Below are positions 7,098 through 13,721 of a stretch of 13,721 bases of DNA, piece by piece. The stretch is from Bordetella parapertussis (GTDB taxonomy: Bacteria > Pseudomonadota > Gammaproteobacteria > Burkholderiales > Burkholderiaceae_C): positions 1-13,721 of the forward strand of contig CAMCNE010000059.1 in the NCBI GenBank assembly GCA_945875935.1, given 5' to 3'. Both the position numbers and the translations under genes were made by a program. The number at the start of each line of letters is the position of its first letter. The stretch's first letter is position 1. The notes beneath the pieces are model-generated. The model worked only from the letters and a program-made list of their open reading frames with translations. It searched no databases and had not been told where the DNA came from.

Positions 7098-7220
7098 AGT
7101 CTAGTTCGATGTGTGCCTTTTGTCATCTCAGCCGGGGGAGTCACCCTCCCGGTCCCGATCTGGAAAAAATTGTCGGGTGTCGCCAAGCCCGAGCCCTGTG
7201 GCCTCCGCTTGGGCGAACCG
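7098..7220. other. Short spacer between GIY-YIG gene and toxin gene
   Basis: No gene is seen. GGGAG/CTCCC with flanking CCGG/CCGG (about 7132-7152) can fold into a bulged hairpin that might end the upstream GIY-YIG message, but no T run follows on the minus strand. The toxin-antitoxin promoter should lie here; no convincing -35/-10 pair was found. Confidence 0.3.
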
Positions 7221-7796
7221 TCAGGCCTTAGCGACATGTCGAGACGGCGTGTACTTCCGTTCGATCTTTCCTTCACGGATAAGAAGCCCAAGAACGCTGT
7301 AGGACAGGTAGTCTTTCTGCTTTCCGTTGTAGTCGCTCCGCAGACCCAGCAGGCTTGCAGCATCCGAATTCGTAATCCCGCCAGGATTTGCCTTCGCGAG
7401 CTCGAGGATTGCAGTCTTCATGAACTCCAGTCCGAGTTGTGCTCGCTCGACTGTGCCCTGGGGCACAGAAATGTGATCCCGCTTCTTGCCTCCCAAACCA
7501 GAGGGAACTACTGCATTTGTCAGCATTCCTCCTGTCTCCTCGGTCCCGAAGGCAGAAATCAACTCGGCTTCAATCTTCAGCGCCTGCGATTCGGTCAGGT
7601 CATCTACAAGAATGTCGATGATGGGGATCCTGCCGGCCTCTAGGATGTCTTTAATCCTCTTGAATTTCTTCGTGGAGTCGGGCGATACGAGGTGATCGTA
7701 GGCTCGACTTCCGGTTCCTTTCCCAACATAAAACGGCTTGGGTTGCTTGTCCCGTGGATCCTTAATGGCGTACACGTAAAAGAAGTTGGTAGTCAT
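7221..7796 (-). CDS. GIY-YIG nuclease-family protein with C-terminal putative winged helix
   Basis: 191 aa. The N-terminal domain (about 4-100) is a GIY-YIG nuclease of the COG3680/LEM-3-like type. The GIY half is FYVYAI (6-11), the YIG half is FYVGKG (22-27), with Arg31, His35, the catalytic Glu76 in IEAELI and Asn94 in LTNAV, so the expected active-site residues are present. The C-terminal part (about 125-185) has TNSDAASLLGLRSDYNGKQ and YLSYSVLGLLIREGKIER, which looks like a winged helix-turn-helix. A DNA nuclease with its own DNA-binding domain is the likely reading; the biological role is unknown. The base composition is visibly richer in A/T than the flanking genes, suggesting horizontal acquisition. 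It lies 108 bp downstream of lpdA on the same strand. No clear Shine-Dalgarno precedes the ATG. Confidence 0.85.
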   Translation of the reverse strand: MTTNFFYVYAIKDPRDKQPKPFYVGKGTGSRAYDHLVSPDSTKKFKRIKDILEAGRIPIIDILVDDLTESQALKIEAELISAFGTEETGGMLTNAVVPSGLGGKKRDHISVPQGTVERAQLGLEFMKTAILELAKANPGGITNSDAASLLGLRSDYNGKQKDYLSYSVLGLLIREGKIERKYTPSRHVAKA

Positions 7797-7904
7797 GAAG
7801 CGCGTTCGAAAGGTCTAAAGAGTGCCACGTAAATCCATAGACGGGGCAACCACTGCGGCTGCGTGTGCGGGTAGGGAATTCAAACAGACCCCCGGATGTG
7901 CGCC
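7797..7904. other. Spacer between lpdA and the GIY-YIG gene
   Basis: No gene is seen. GGTAGGG (7870-7876) and CCCTACC (7903-7909), the latter overlapping the lpdA stop, form a 7-bp inverted repeat with a long loop. It is a weak candidate for the end of the pyruvate dehydrogenase message. This spacer is also the likely left boundary of inserted DNA, but no direct repeat or tRNA end was recognised. Confidence 0.25.
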
Positions 7905-9374
7905 CTACCTGCGCACCGGCGGCAAGTCGGTGCATGCACCCTCGAAGGCCTCAGCGGCCAGGCCGATGGACTCGCCCAGCGTGGGGTGCGGGTGGATGGT
8001 CTTGCCGATGTCCACCGCGTCGGCGCCCATCTCGATGGCCAGGGCGATCTCGCCGATCATGTCGCCGGCGTGGGTGCCCACGATGCCGCCGCCCAGGATG
8101 CAGCCGTGACCGTGGGCCTCATCGCTGTCGTCGAATAGCAGCTTGGTGAAGCCTTCGTCGCGGCCGTTGGCGATCGCGCGGCCGGATGCGCTCCAGGGGA
8201 ACAGGCCCTTTTTCACCTTGATGCCGCGTGCCTTCGCGTCGTCTTCGGTCAGACCGACCCAGGCGATCTCGGGGTCGGTGTAGGCCACGCTTGGGATCAC
8301 GCGGGCATCGAAGGCCGACTGGCTCAGCTTGGCGTCGCCGAGCAGTTCGCCGGCGATGACTTCAGCGGCCACATGGGCCTCGTGCACGGCCTTGTGCGCG
8401 AGCATGGGTTGGCCCACGATGTCGCCGATGGCAAAGACGTGCGGCACGTTGGTGCGCATCTGGATGTCGACGTTGATGAAGCCACGCTCACTGAATGCCA
8501 CGCCGGCCTTGTCGGCCGCGATCTTCTTGCCGTTGGGCACGCGGCCCACGGCTTGCAGCACCAGGTCGTAGGTCTGCTCGGGGAGTGCCGCGGGCGTGCC
8601 ATCGGCCGACTCGAACTTGACCTTGATGCCTTCGGGCGTGGCCTCGGCGCTCACGGTTTTCGTCTTGAGCAAGATGTGGTCGAAGCGCGGCGCGTTCATC
8701 TTCTGCCAGACCTTGACCAGATCGCGGTCGGCGCCTTGCATCAGGCTGTCTTGCATTTCGACCACGTCAAGCCTCGCGCCGAGCGTCGAATACACCGTGC
8801 CCATCTCGAGACCAATGATCCCGCCGCCAATGATCAGCATGCGCTGCGGAATCTGCCGCAGCTCGAGCGCCCCGGTCGAGGTGACCACGCGAGCATCGTC
8901 CTTGGGCAGGAAGGGCAGCTTCACCGCCTCGGAGCCAGCGGCGATGATGGCGCGCTTGAACTTCACGACCTGAGTCTGGCCATCGGCAAGCTCGACCTTG
9001 AGCTGATTCGCATCCACGAACTCGCCGCTCCCTTGCACCACCGTCACCTGGCGCATCTTCGCCATCGCGGCCAGACCGCCGGTGAGGCGGCCAATGACCT
9101 TGTCCTTGTGAGCCTTCAGCCGCGCCAGATCGATGGTGGGCGGCGCGAAGGTGATGCCCAGCGCTTCGAAGTGCGAGACCTCGTCCATCACGGCGGCCAC
9201 GTGCAGTAGCGCCTTTGACGGGATACAGCCCACGTTCAAACACACGCCGCCGAGCGTCGGATAGCGCTCGACCAGCACCACTTTCAGCCCGAGATCGGCC
9301 GCGCGAAAGGCTGCCGAGTAACCACCGGGGCCGGCACCCAGCACCAGCACATCGCAATCCAGATCGTGTTCCAT
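7905..9374 (-). CDS. lpdA: Dihydrolipoyl dehydrogenase (E3 of pyruvate dehydrogenase complex)
   Basis: 489 aa FAD flavoprotein that reoxidises the dihydrolipoyl arm of E2 and reduces NAD+. It has the FAD-binding GAGPGG (13-18), the redox disulfide in GGVCLNVGCIPSK (Cys45, Cys50), an NAD-binding GGGIIGLEMG, a second FAD segment HVFAIGDI and the C-terminal catalytic HPHPTLGES (His463, Glu468). The start is the ATG at 9374, 13 bp after the aceF stop; a TTG at 9416 would add 14 residues inside aceF and breaks the family's normal N-terminus. No lipoyl domain is fused at the N-terminus, unlike some proteobacterial E3 proteins. It is the third gene of the aceE-aceF-lpdA operon. It could also serve other 2-oxoacid dehydrogenases. 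Confidence 0.96.
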   Translation of the reverse strand: MEHDLDCDVLVLGAGPGGYSAAFRAADLGLKVVLVERYPTLGGVCLNVGCIPSKALLHVAAVMDEVSHFEALGITFAPPTIDLARLKAHKDKVIGRLTGGLAAMAKMRQVTVVQGSGEFVDANQLKVELADGQTQVVKFKRAIIAAGSEAVKLPFLPKDDARVVTSTGALELRQIPQRMLIIGGGIIGLEMGTVYSTLGARLDVVEMQDSLMQGADRDLVKVWQKMNAPRFDHILLKTKTVSAEATPEGIKVKFESADGTPAALPEQTYDLVLQAVGRVPNGKKIAADKAGVAFSERGFINVDIQMRTNVPHVFAIGDIVGQPMLAHKAVHEAHVAAEVIAGELLGDAKLSQSAFDARVIPSVAYTDPEIAWVGLTEDDAKARGIKVKKGLFPWSASGRAIANGRDEGFTKLLFDDSDEAHGHGCILGGGIVGTHAGDMIGEIALAIEMGADAVDIGKTIHPHPTLGESIGLAAEAFEGACTDLPPVRR

Positions 9375-9387
9375 GCTCAGCGCCCGA

Positions 9388-10743
9388 TCACAGCAAGACC
9401 CGGCGGAAGTCGCCAAGGATTTGCGCCAGAAAGGCGTTGAAGCGAGCCGCCGAGGCGCCGTCGATCACCCTGTGATCCCAGCTGAGACTGAGCGGCAGGA
9501 TCAGCCGCGGCTCGAAGGCATTGCCATCCCACACCGGCTGCATCGCGCTCTTGCACACGCCCAGGATGGCGACTTCGGGCGCATTGATGATGGGCGTGAA
9601 GTAGCGCCCGCCGATGCCGCCCAGCGAGCTGATCGAGAAGCACCCGCCCGTCATTTCAGCCGGGCTCAGCTTGCCTTCACGGGCCTTGCGCGCCAGCTCG
9701 GACATTTCCTGCGAGATCTGCACGATGCCCTTGCGATCAGCGTCCTTGATCACCGGCACCATCAGGCCGTTCGGTGTGTCGGCCGCAAAGCCGATGTGGA
9801 AGTACTGCTTGAGCACCAACTGCTCGCCGTCGAGCGATGAATTGAAGTTGGGAAACTGCTTGAGCGCGGCCACGCAGGCCTTGATCAGGAAGGCCAGCAT
9901 CGTGATCTTGATGCCGGCCTTTTCGTTCTCGCGGTTGAGCTGCACTCGGAAAGCCTCGAGCTCGGTGATGTCGGCATCTTCGTGGTTGGTGACGTGCGGA
10001 ATCACCACCCAGTTGCGGTGCAGATTGGCGCCGCTGATCTTCTGGATGCGCGTGAGATCGCGGCGCTCGACCGCGCCGAACTTGGCGAAGTCCACCTGCG
10101 GCCAAGGCAACAGACCCGGCATGGCGCCGCCAGACGCCGGTGCCGCCGCGGCGGCCGCCCGGGTGGTCGCGGTGCCGGCCATCACACGGCCGACAAAGCC
10201 CTGAAGATCCTTTTGCGTGATTCGCCCCTTGGGTCCGCTGCCGGTGACTTCACCCAGTGGCACGCCGAGTTCGCGGGCCATCTTGCGAATCGCAGGTGAT
10301 GCGTGGGGCAAGGCGGCCTTGGGCGCGGTCGGCTCATGCGCAGGCTGGGCGGCTGCTGGCGCGGCAGGCGCCGGCGCAGCCACACTCGCGACGGCTACAG
10401 GGGGTGCGCTGGCCGCCACGGCTGCCGGCGCAGGAGCTTCTGGTTGCGCAGCAGCAACTGGTGGCGGTGCGGGCGCCACAGGCGACGCAGCGGTCGCAGA
10501 CACATCTGACGTTTCCAGCACCAGCAGCAACGAGCCCTCGGCCACCTTGTCGCCCAGCTTGACGCGGATCTCCTTGATCACACCAGCATGCGACGACGGG
10601 ATCTCCATTGACGCCTTGTCACTTTCCACCGTGATCAGGCTTTGCTCGACCTTGATCGAGTCGCCCACTTGCACCAGCAGCTCGATGACGTCGACCGACT
10701 CGAAGTCGCCGATGTCCGGAACCTTCACTTCCACCGTGGCCAT
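9388..10743 (-). CDS. aceF: Dihydrolipoyllysine-residue acetyltransferase (E2 of pyruvate dehydrogenase)
   Basis: 451 aa. There is a single N-terminal lipoyl domain (1-78) with the lipoylated Lys43 in ESDKASM. A long Ala/Pro-rich linker (about 80-145) follows, then a peripheral subunit-binding domain (SPAIRKMARELGV and GSGPKGRITQKDL, about 148-184), a second Ala-rich linker and the catalytic domain, ending in SWDHRVIDG with His424 and Asp428. It moves the acetyl group from E1 to CoA and forms the core of the complex. Many proteobacterial AceF proteins carry two or three lipoyl domains; this one has one. GAGGA seven bases before the ATG fixes the start. It follows aceE by 20 bp and precedes lpdA by 13 bp. 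Confidence 0.96.
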   Translation of the reverse strand: MATVEVKVPDIGDFESVDVIELLVQVGDSIKVEQSLITVESDKASMEIPSSHAGVIKEIRVKLGDKVAEGSLLLVLETSDVSATAASPVAPAPPPVAAAQPEAPAPAAVAASAPPVAVASVAAPAPAAPAAAQPAHEPTAPKAALPHASPAIRKMARELGVPLGEVTGSGPKGRITQKDLQGFVGRVMAGTATTRAAAAAAPASGGAMPGLLPWPQVDFAKFGAVERRDLTRIQKISGANLHRNWVVIPHVTNHEDADITELEAFRVQLNRENEKAGIKITMLAFLIKACVAALKQFPNFNSSLDGEQLVLKQYFHIGFAADTPNGLMVPVIKDADRKGIVQISQEMSELARKAREGKLSPAEMTGGCFSISSLGGIGGRYFTPIINAPEVAILGVCKSAMQPVWDGNAFEPRLILPLSLSWDHRVIDGASAARFNAFLAQILGDFRRVLL

Positions 10744-10750
10744 GTCTTTT

Positions 10751-10755
10751 TCCTC
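10751..10755 (-). promoter_or_regulatory. Ribosome-binding site of aceF
   Basis: Minus-strand GAGGA lies seven bases before the aceF ATG at 10743, in the 20-bp gap after the aceE stop. It supports the annotated start. Confidence 0.7.
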
Positions 10756-10763
10756 GTGCCTGA

Positions 10764-13487
10764 TCAGGCGTACAGCGGGTTGATCTTGTCGACGGCGATG
10801 TCGTACTTGCGCAGCGCCTCGGCCACGCGCTCGGCGGGCAACTTGCCTTCATCGGCCAGCGATTTGAGAGCAGCCACCACGATGTAGTGGCGGTTGATCT
10901 CGAAGTGCGTGCGCAGCTTGCTGCGGAAGTCGCTGCGGCCGTAGCCGTCGGTGCCCAGCACGCGGTAAGCGCGGCCCTTGGGGATGAAAGCGCGGATCTG
11001 CTCGGCGTAGTTCTTCATGTAGTCGGTCGAGGCCACCACCGGCCCGGCATACGGCGCAAGCTGCTGCGTGACGAACGGCACGCGCGGCGCGTCGGTGGGG
11101 TGCAGCAGGTTCCAACGCTCGGCGTCCTGGCCGTCGCGGGTCAGCTCGTTGAAGCTCGGGCAGCTCCACACGCGAGCCGCCACGCCCCAATCGACCTGCA
11201 GCAGTTCGCGGGCGAACTGCGACTCGCGCAAGATGGTGCCGCTGCCCAGCAGATTGACGCACGCAGCGCTGTCGCCCATCACCGCAGGTGTGTCCTCGAG
11301 CAGGTACATGCCCTTGATGATCTGCTCTTCGGTGCCCGGCTTCATGCCCGGCATCGGGTAGTTCTCGTTGAGCAGCGTCAGGTAGAAATAGACGTTGTCC
11401 TGCTTTTCGACCATGCGCTTCAGGCCGTGGTGCAGGATCACCCCCACCTCGTGCGCGAAGCTCGGGTCGTAGCTGATGCAGTTGGGGATGGTGCCCGCCA
11501 GGATGTGACTGTGACCGTCTTCGTGCTGCAGACCCTCGCCATTGAGCGTGGTGCGCCCCGACGTGCCGCCGAGCAAAAAGCCGCGAGCTTGCATGTCGCC
11601 AGCCGCCCAGGCCAGATCGCCCACGCGCTGAAAGCCGAACATCGAGTAGTACACGTAGAACGGCACCATGATGCGGTTGTTGGTCGAGTAAGACGTCGCC
11701 GCGGCGATCCAGCTGGCCATGCCGCCGGCCTCGTTGATGCCTTCTTGCAGGATCTGGCCGGCCTTGTCCTCGCGGTAGTACATGACCTGGTCCTTGTCGA
11801 CCGGCGTGTACTTCTGGCCTTCGGGGTTGTAGATGCCGATCTGGCGAAACAAGCCTTCCATGCCGAAGGTGCGTGCCTCGTCCACCAGGATGGGCACCAC
11901 GCGCGGGCCGAGTGCCTGATCACGCAGCAAGATGCCCAAAAAACGCACGAAAGCCTGCGTGGTGCTGATCTCGCGGCCCTCGGCGGTGGCCTCGAACACC
12001 GGCGCGAAGGTCTCGATGGCCGGCACGGTGAACTGCTCGTCGGCCTTCACGCGGCGCTGCGGCAGGTAGCCGCCCATGGCAGCGCGCCGCTCGCGCAGGT
12101 ACTTCATCTCCGGCGTGTCTTCGGCCGGGCGGTAAAACGGAATGTTGTGCAGTTCGCTGTCGGGGATGGGGACGTTGAAGCGGTCGCGGAAAAACTTCAG
12201 ATCCTCGTCGCTCAGCTTCTTGGCCTGGTGCGCGGTGTTCTTGCCTTCGGCGGCAGCGCCCATGCCCCAGCCCTTGACGGTCTTGACCAGCAGCACCGTC
12301 GGCTGACCCTGGGTGTGGCTGGCCTTGTGGAAAGCGGCATAGACCTTCTGTGCGTCGTGGCCTCCGCGGCGCAGGTTCCAGATGTCGCGGTCGCTCATCT
12401 TGGCCACCAGCTCGGCAGTGCGCGGATCACGGCCGAAGAAGTTCTTGCGCACGAAAGCACCATCGTTGGCCTTGAAGGCCTGGTAGTCGCCGTCCAGCGT
12501 GTCGAGCATGATCTTGCGCAGTGCGCCGTCCTTGTCGCGCGCGAGCAGCGGATCCCAGTTGCTGCCCCAGATCAGCTTGATCACGTTCCAGCCCGAGCCG
12601 CGGAACTCGCCTTCGAGCTCCTGGATGATCTTGCCGTTGCCGCGCACCGGGCCGTCCAGCCGCTGCAAGTTGCAATTGACGACGAAGATCAGGTTGTCGA
12701 GGTTCTCGCGAGCCGCCAGACCGATGGCGCCCAGGCTTTCAGGCTCGTCCATTTCGCCGTCGCCGCAAAACACCCACACCTTGCGGTTGGCGGTGTCGGC
12801 GATGCCGCGGGCGTGCAGGTACTTCAAGAAGCGCGCCTGATATATGGCCATCAAGGGCCCGAGGCCCATCGACACCGTGGGGAACTGCCAGAAATCAGGC
12901 ATCAGCTTGGGGTGCGGATAGCTGCTCAGGCCCTTGCCAGCCACTTCCTGGCGGAAATTGATCAGTTGCTCTTCGCTCAAGCGGCCCTCGAGGAAGGCTC
13001 GGGCGTAGACACCCGGTGCGCTGTGGCCCTGGATGTAGAGCAGATCGCCCCCGTGCTCGGCATTCGCCGCGTGCCAGAAGTGGTTGAAGCCGGCCGAGAA
13101 CATGTGCGCCAGCGAAGCGAAGCTGCTGATGTGCCCGCCCAGATCGCCACCATCGCTCGGGTGCAATCGGTTGGCCTTGACCACCATGGCCATGGCGTTC
13201 CAGCGCATGTAGGCACGCAGGCGCCCTTCGAGTTCGGGGTTGCCGGGGTTGCGCTCCTCCTCGTCGGGCTCGATGGTGTTGACGTAGCCCGTCTTGGCCG
13301 AAAAAGGCAGGTCGATGCTGCTTTGGCGGGCATGCTCGAGCAAGGTCTCGAGCAGGTCGTGGGCACGCTGAGGGCCTTCGGCTTCGATGACCGCCGACAG
13401 GGCATCGATCCACTCGCGCGTCTCTTGCGCGTCAGGATCGGCAAGGGCGTCAGATGCGCCGGGAAAAGGCTCAGGCAGGCTCGACAT
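10764..13487 (-). CDS. aceE: Pyruvate dehydrogenase E1, homodimeric type
   Basis: 907 aa, close to the 887 aa of E. coli AceE and complete. It decarboxylates pyruvate with thiamine diphosphate and acetylates the lipoyl arm of E2. The thiamine-diphosphate motif runs from GDGEMDEPE (242-250) to NCN (271-273). The active-site regions RLHPSDGGDLGGH (108-119) and QGHSAPGVYARAFLEG (153-168) match the family, as does the C-terminal YGRSDFR segment. The ATG at 13487 has GGAG five bases upstream. It is the first gene of the aceE-aceF-lpdA operon. A plus-strand reading frame nearly as long runs opposite to it and is a high-GC shadow. No PdhR-like operator was recognised upstream. Confidence 0.97.
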   Translation of the reverse strand: MSSLPEPFPGASDALADPDAQETREWIDALSAVIEAEGPQRAHDLLETLLEHARQSSIDLPFSAKTGYVNTIEPDEEERNPGNPELEGRLRAYMRWNAMAMVVKANRLHPSDGGDLGGHISSFASLAHMFSAGFNHFWHAANAEHGGDLLYIQGHSAPGVYARAFLEGRLSEEQLINFRQEVAGKGLSSYPHPKLMPDFWQFPTVSMGLGPLMAIYQARFLKYLHARGIADTANRKVWVFCGDGEMDEPESLGAIGLAARENLDNLIFVVNCNLQRLDGPVRGNGKIIQELEGEFRGSGWNVIKLIWGSNWDPLLARDKDGALRKIMLDTLDGDYQAFKANDGAFVRKNFFGRDPRTAELVAKMSDRDIWNLRRGGHDAQKVYAAFHKASHTQGQPTVLLVKTVKGWGMGAAAEGKNTAHQAKKLSDEDLKFFRDRFNVPIPDSELHNIPFYRPAEDTPEMKYLRERRAAMGGYLPQRRVKADEQFTVPAIETFAPVFEATAEGREISTTQAFVRFLGILLRDQALGPRVVPILVDEARTFGMEGLFRQIGIYNPEGQKYTPVDKDQVMYYREDKAGQILQEGINEAGGMASWIAAATSYSTNNRIMVPFYVYYSMFGFQRVGDLAWAAGDMQARGFLLGGTSGRTTLNGEGLQHEDGHSHILAGTIPNCISYDPSFAHEVGVILHHGLKRMVEKQDNVYFYLTLLNENYPMPGMKPGTEEQIIKGMYLLEDTPAVMGDSAACVNLLGSGTILRESQFARELLQVDWGVAARVWSCPSFNELTRDGQDAERWNLLHPTDAPRVPFVTQQLAPYAGPVVASTDYMKNYAEQIRAFIPKGRAYRVLGTDGYGRSDFRSKLRTHFEINRHYIVVAALKSLADEGKLPAERVAEALRKYDIAVDKINPLYA

Positions 13488-13492
13488 GAAGG

Positions 13493-13496
13493 CTCC
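13493..13496 (-). promoter_or_regulatory. Ribosome-binding site of aceE
   Basis: Minus-strand GGAG lies five bases before the aceE ATG at 13487. The operon promoter should lie further right, in about 13500-13638; no convincing -35/-10 pair could be picked there. Confidence 0.6.
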
Positions 13497-13638
13497 GAAA
13501 ATCGTGGCAAGTAACCGTCAAAGTCTCTCACAGCACATTGGCGTTCCTTGCCGTGAGCCAACGGTTCGCGATATGAAACAAAGGCATGCGCTCGCATTCC
13601 TGACCTGACGCAAGCGCACCGAGCCCGATAATTTCGTG

Positions 13639-13721
13639 ATGGATCTCAGGACCGACCCGCCCACGCCATCTGCCGCACCGACACAGCGTTTTTTCGGGCA
13701 ATGGTGGTGGGGGCAGTCGCC
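13639..13721 (+). CDS. N-terminus of an unidentified protein, truncated by the window edge
   Basis: The frame from the ATG at 13639 (or the GTG at 13636) is open to the window end, 27 codons. It begins MDLRTDPP and contains QRFFGQWWWGQS. A short Pro/Thr-rich start followed by an aromatic WWW cluster looks like the approach to a first membrane segment. In related Burkholderiales a sensor histidine kinase often lies divergent from aceE, which would fit, but nothing diagnostic is inside the window. No clear Shine-Dalgarno is seen. The kinase identity is a guess from context. Confidence 0.45.
   Translation, partial: MDLRTDPPTPSAAPTQRFFGQWWWGQS

Noticed and set aside
7797..7904. Possible tRNA remnant or att site because of a GTTCGAA-like sequence near 7803
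   Set aside because: No cloverleaf arms or CCA-end pairing can be drawn around it, and no matching repeat was seen at the other end of the accessory block.
9375..9416. Extended start of lpdA at a TTG inside aceF
   Set aside because: The family N-terminus starts a few residues before the first beta strand and GAGPGG, matched by the ATG at 9374; a TTG start overlapping aceF is less likely.
10887..13514. 875-codon plus-strand open frame opposite aceE
   Set aside because: It is the antisense of a clear, full-length aceE; high-GC codon bias keeps the opposite strand open. Its translation has no recognisable domain.

Overview
The window is high-GC chromosomal DNA that reads as betaproteobacterial, most likely Burkholderiales (Comamonadaceae or Leptothrix/Rubrivivax-like). 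This is inferred from a homodimeric-type aceE-aceF-lpd operon, a Lap-type biofilm adhesin system and codon use dominated by G/C third positions. No rRNA or tRNA gene is visible, so the genus cannot be fixed.

Region 1 (1-5972) is a c-di-GMP-controlled cell-surface adhesion module. The window opens inside the 3' end of a giant RTX adhesin (LapA-like): the tail of a Calx-beta repeat, a PA14-like putative sugar-binding domain, five RTX nonapeptides and a type I secretion signal. Converging on it is a lapG-lapD operon. LapG is a periplasmic BTLCP cysteine protease; LapD is an inner-membrane c-di-GMP receptor with degenerate GGDEF and EAL domains. Divergent from lapG is a TolC-family outer-membrane protein (LapE-like). 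In the known Lap scheme, LapE is the export pore that also anchors LapA, LapG cleaves LapA off the surface, and LapD with bound c-di-GMP sequesters LapG. The lapB/lapC ABC transporter and adaptor genes are not in the window.

Region 2 (about 5973-7904) is accessory. It holds a small cupin protein, a BrnT/BrnA-like toxin-antitoxin pair with overlapping reading frames, and a GIY-YIG nuclease with an extra C-terminal putative winged-helix domain. The nuclease gene is visibly less GC-rich than its surroundings. All are on the minus strand, downstream of lpdA, and the nuclease and toxin-antitoxin genes look like later insertions.

Region 3 (7905-13487) is the pyruvate dehydrogenase operon aceE-aceF-lpdA on the minus strand, complete and intact, with short spacers (20 and 13 bp) and good ribosome-binding sites for aceE and aceF. 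It converts pyruvate to acetyl-CoA. Beyond it, after a 151-bp divergent intergenic stretch, a plus-strand reading frame starts and leaves the window; its short Trp-rich N-terminus could belong to a membrane sensor protein.

No clearly unprecedented system is proven here. The best candidates for a second look are the PA14 domain of the adhesin, the palindrome that contains both stop codons of the convergent adhesin/lapD pair, and the GIY-YIG plus winged-helix protein beside the toxin-antitoxin pair.
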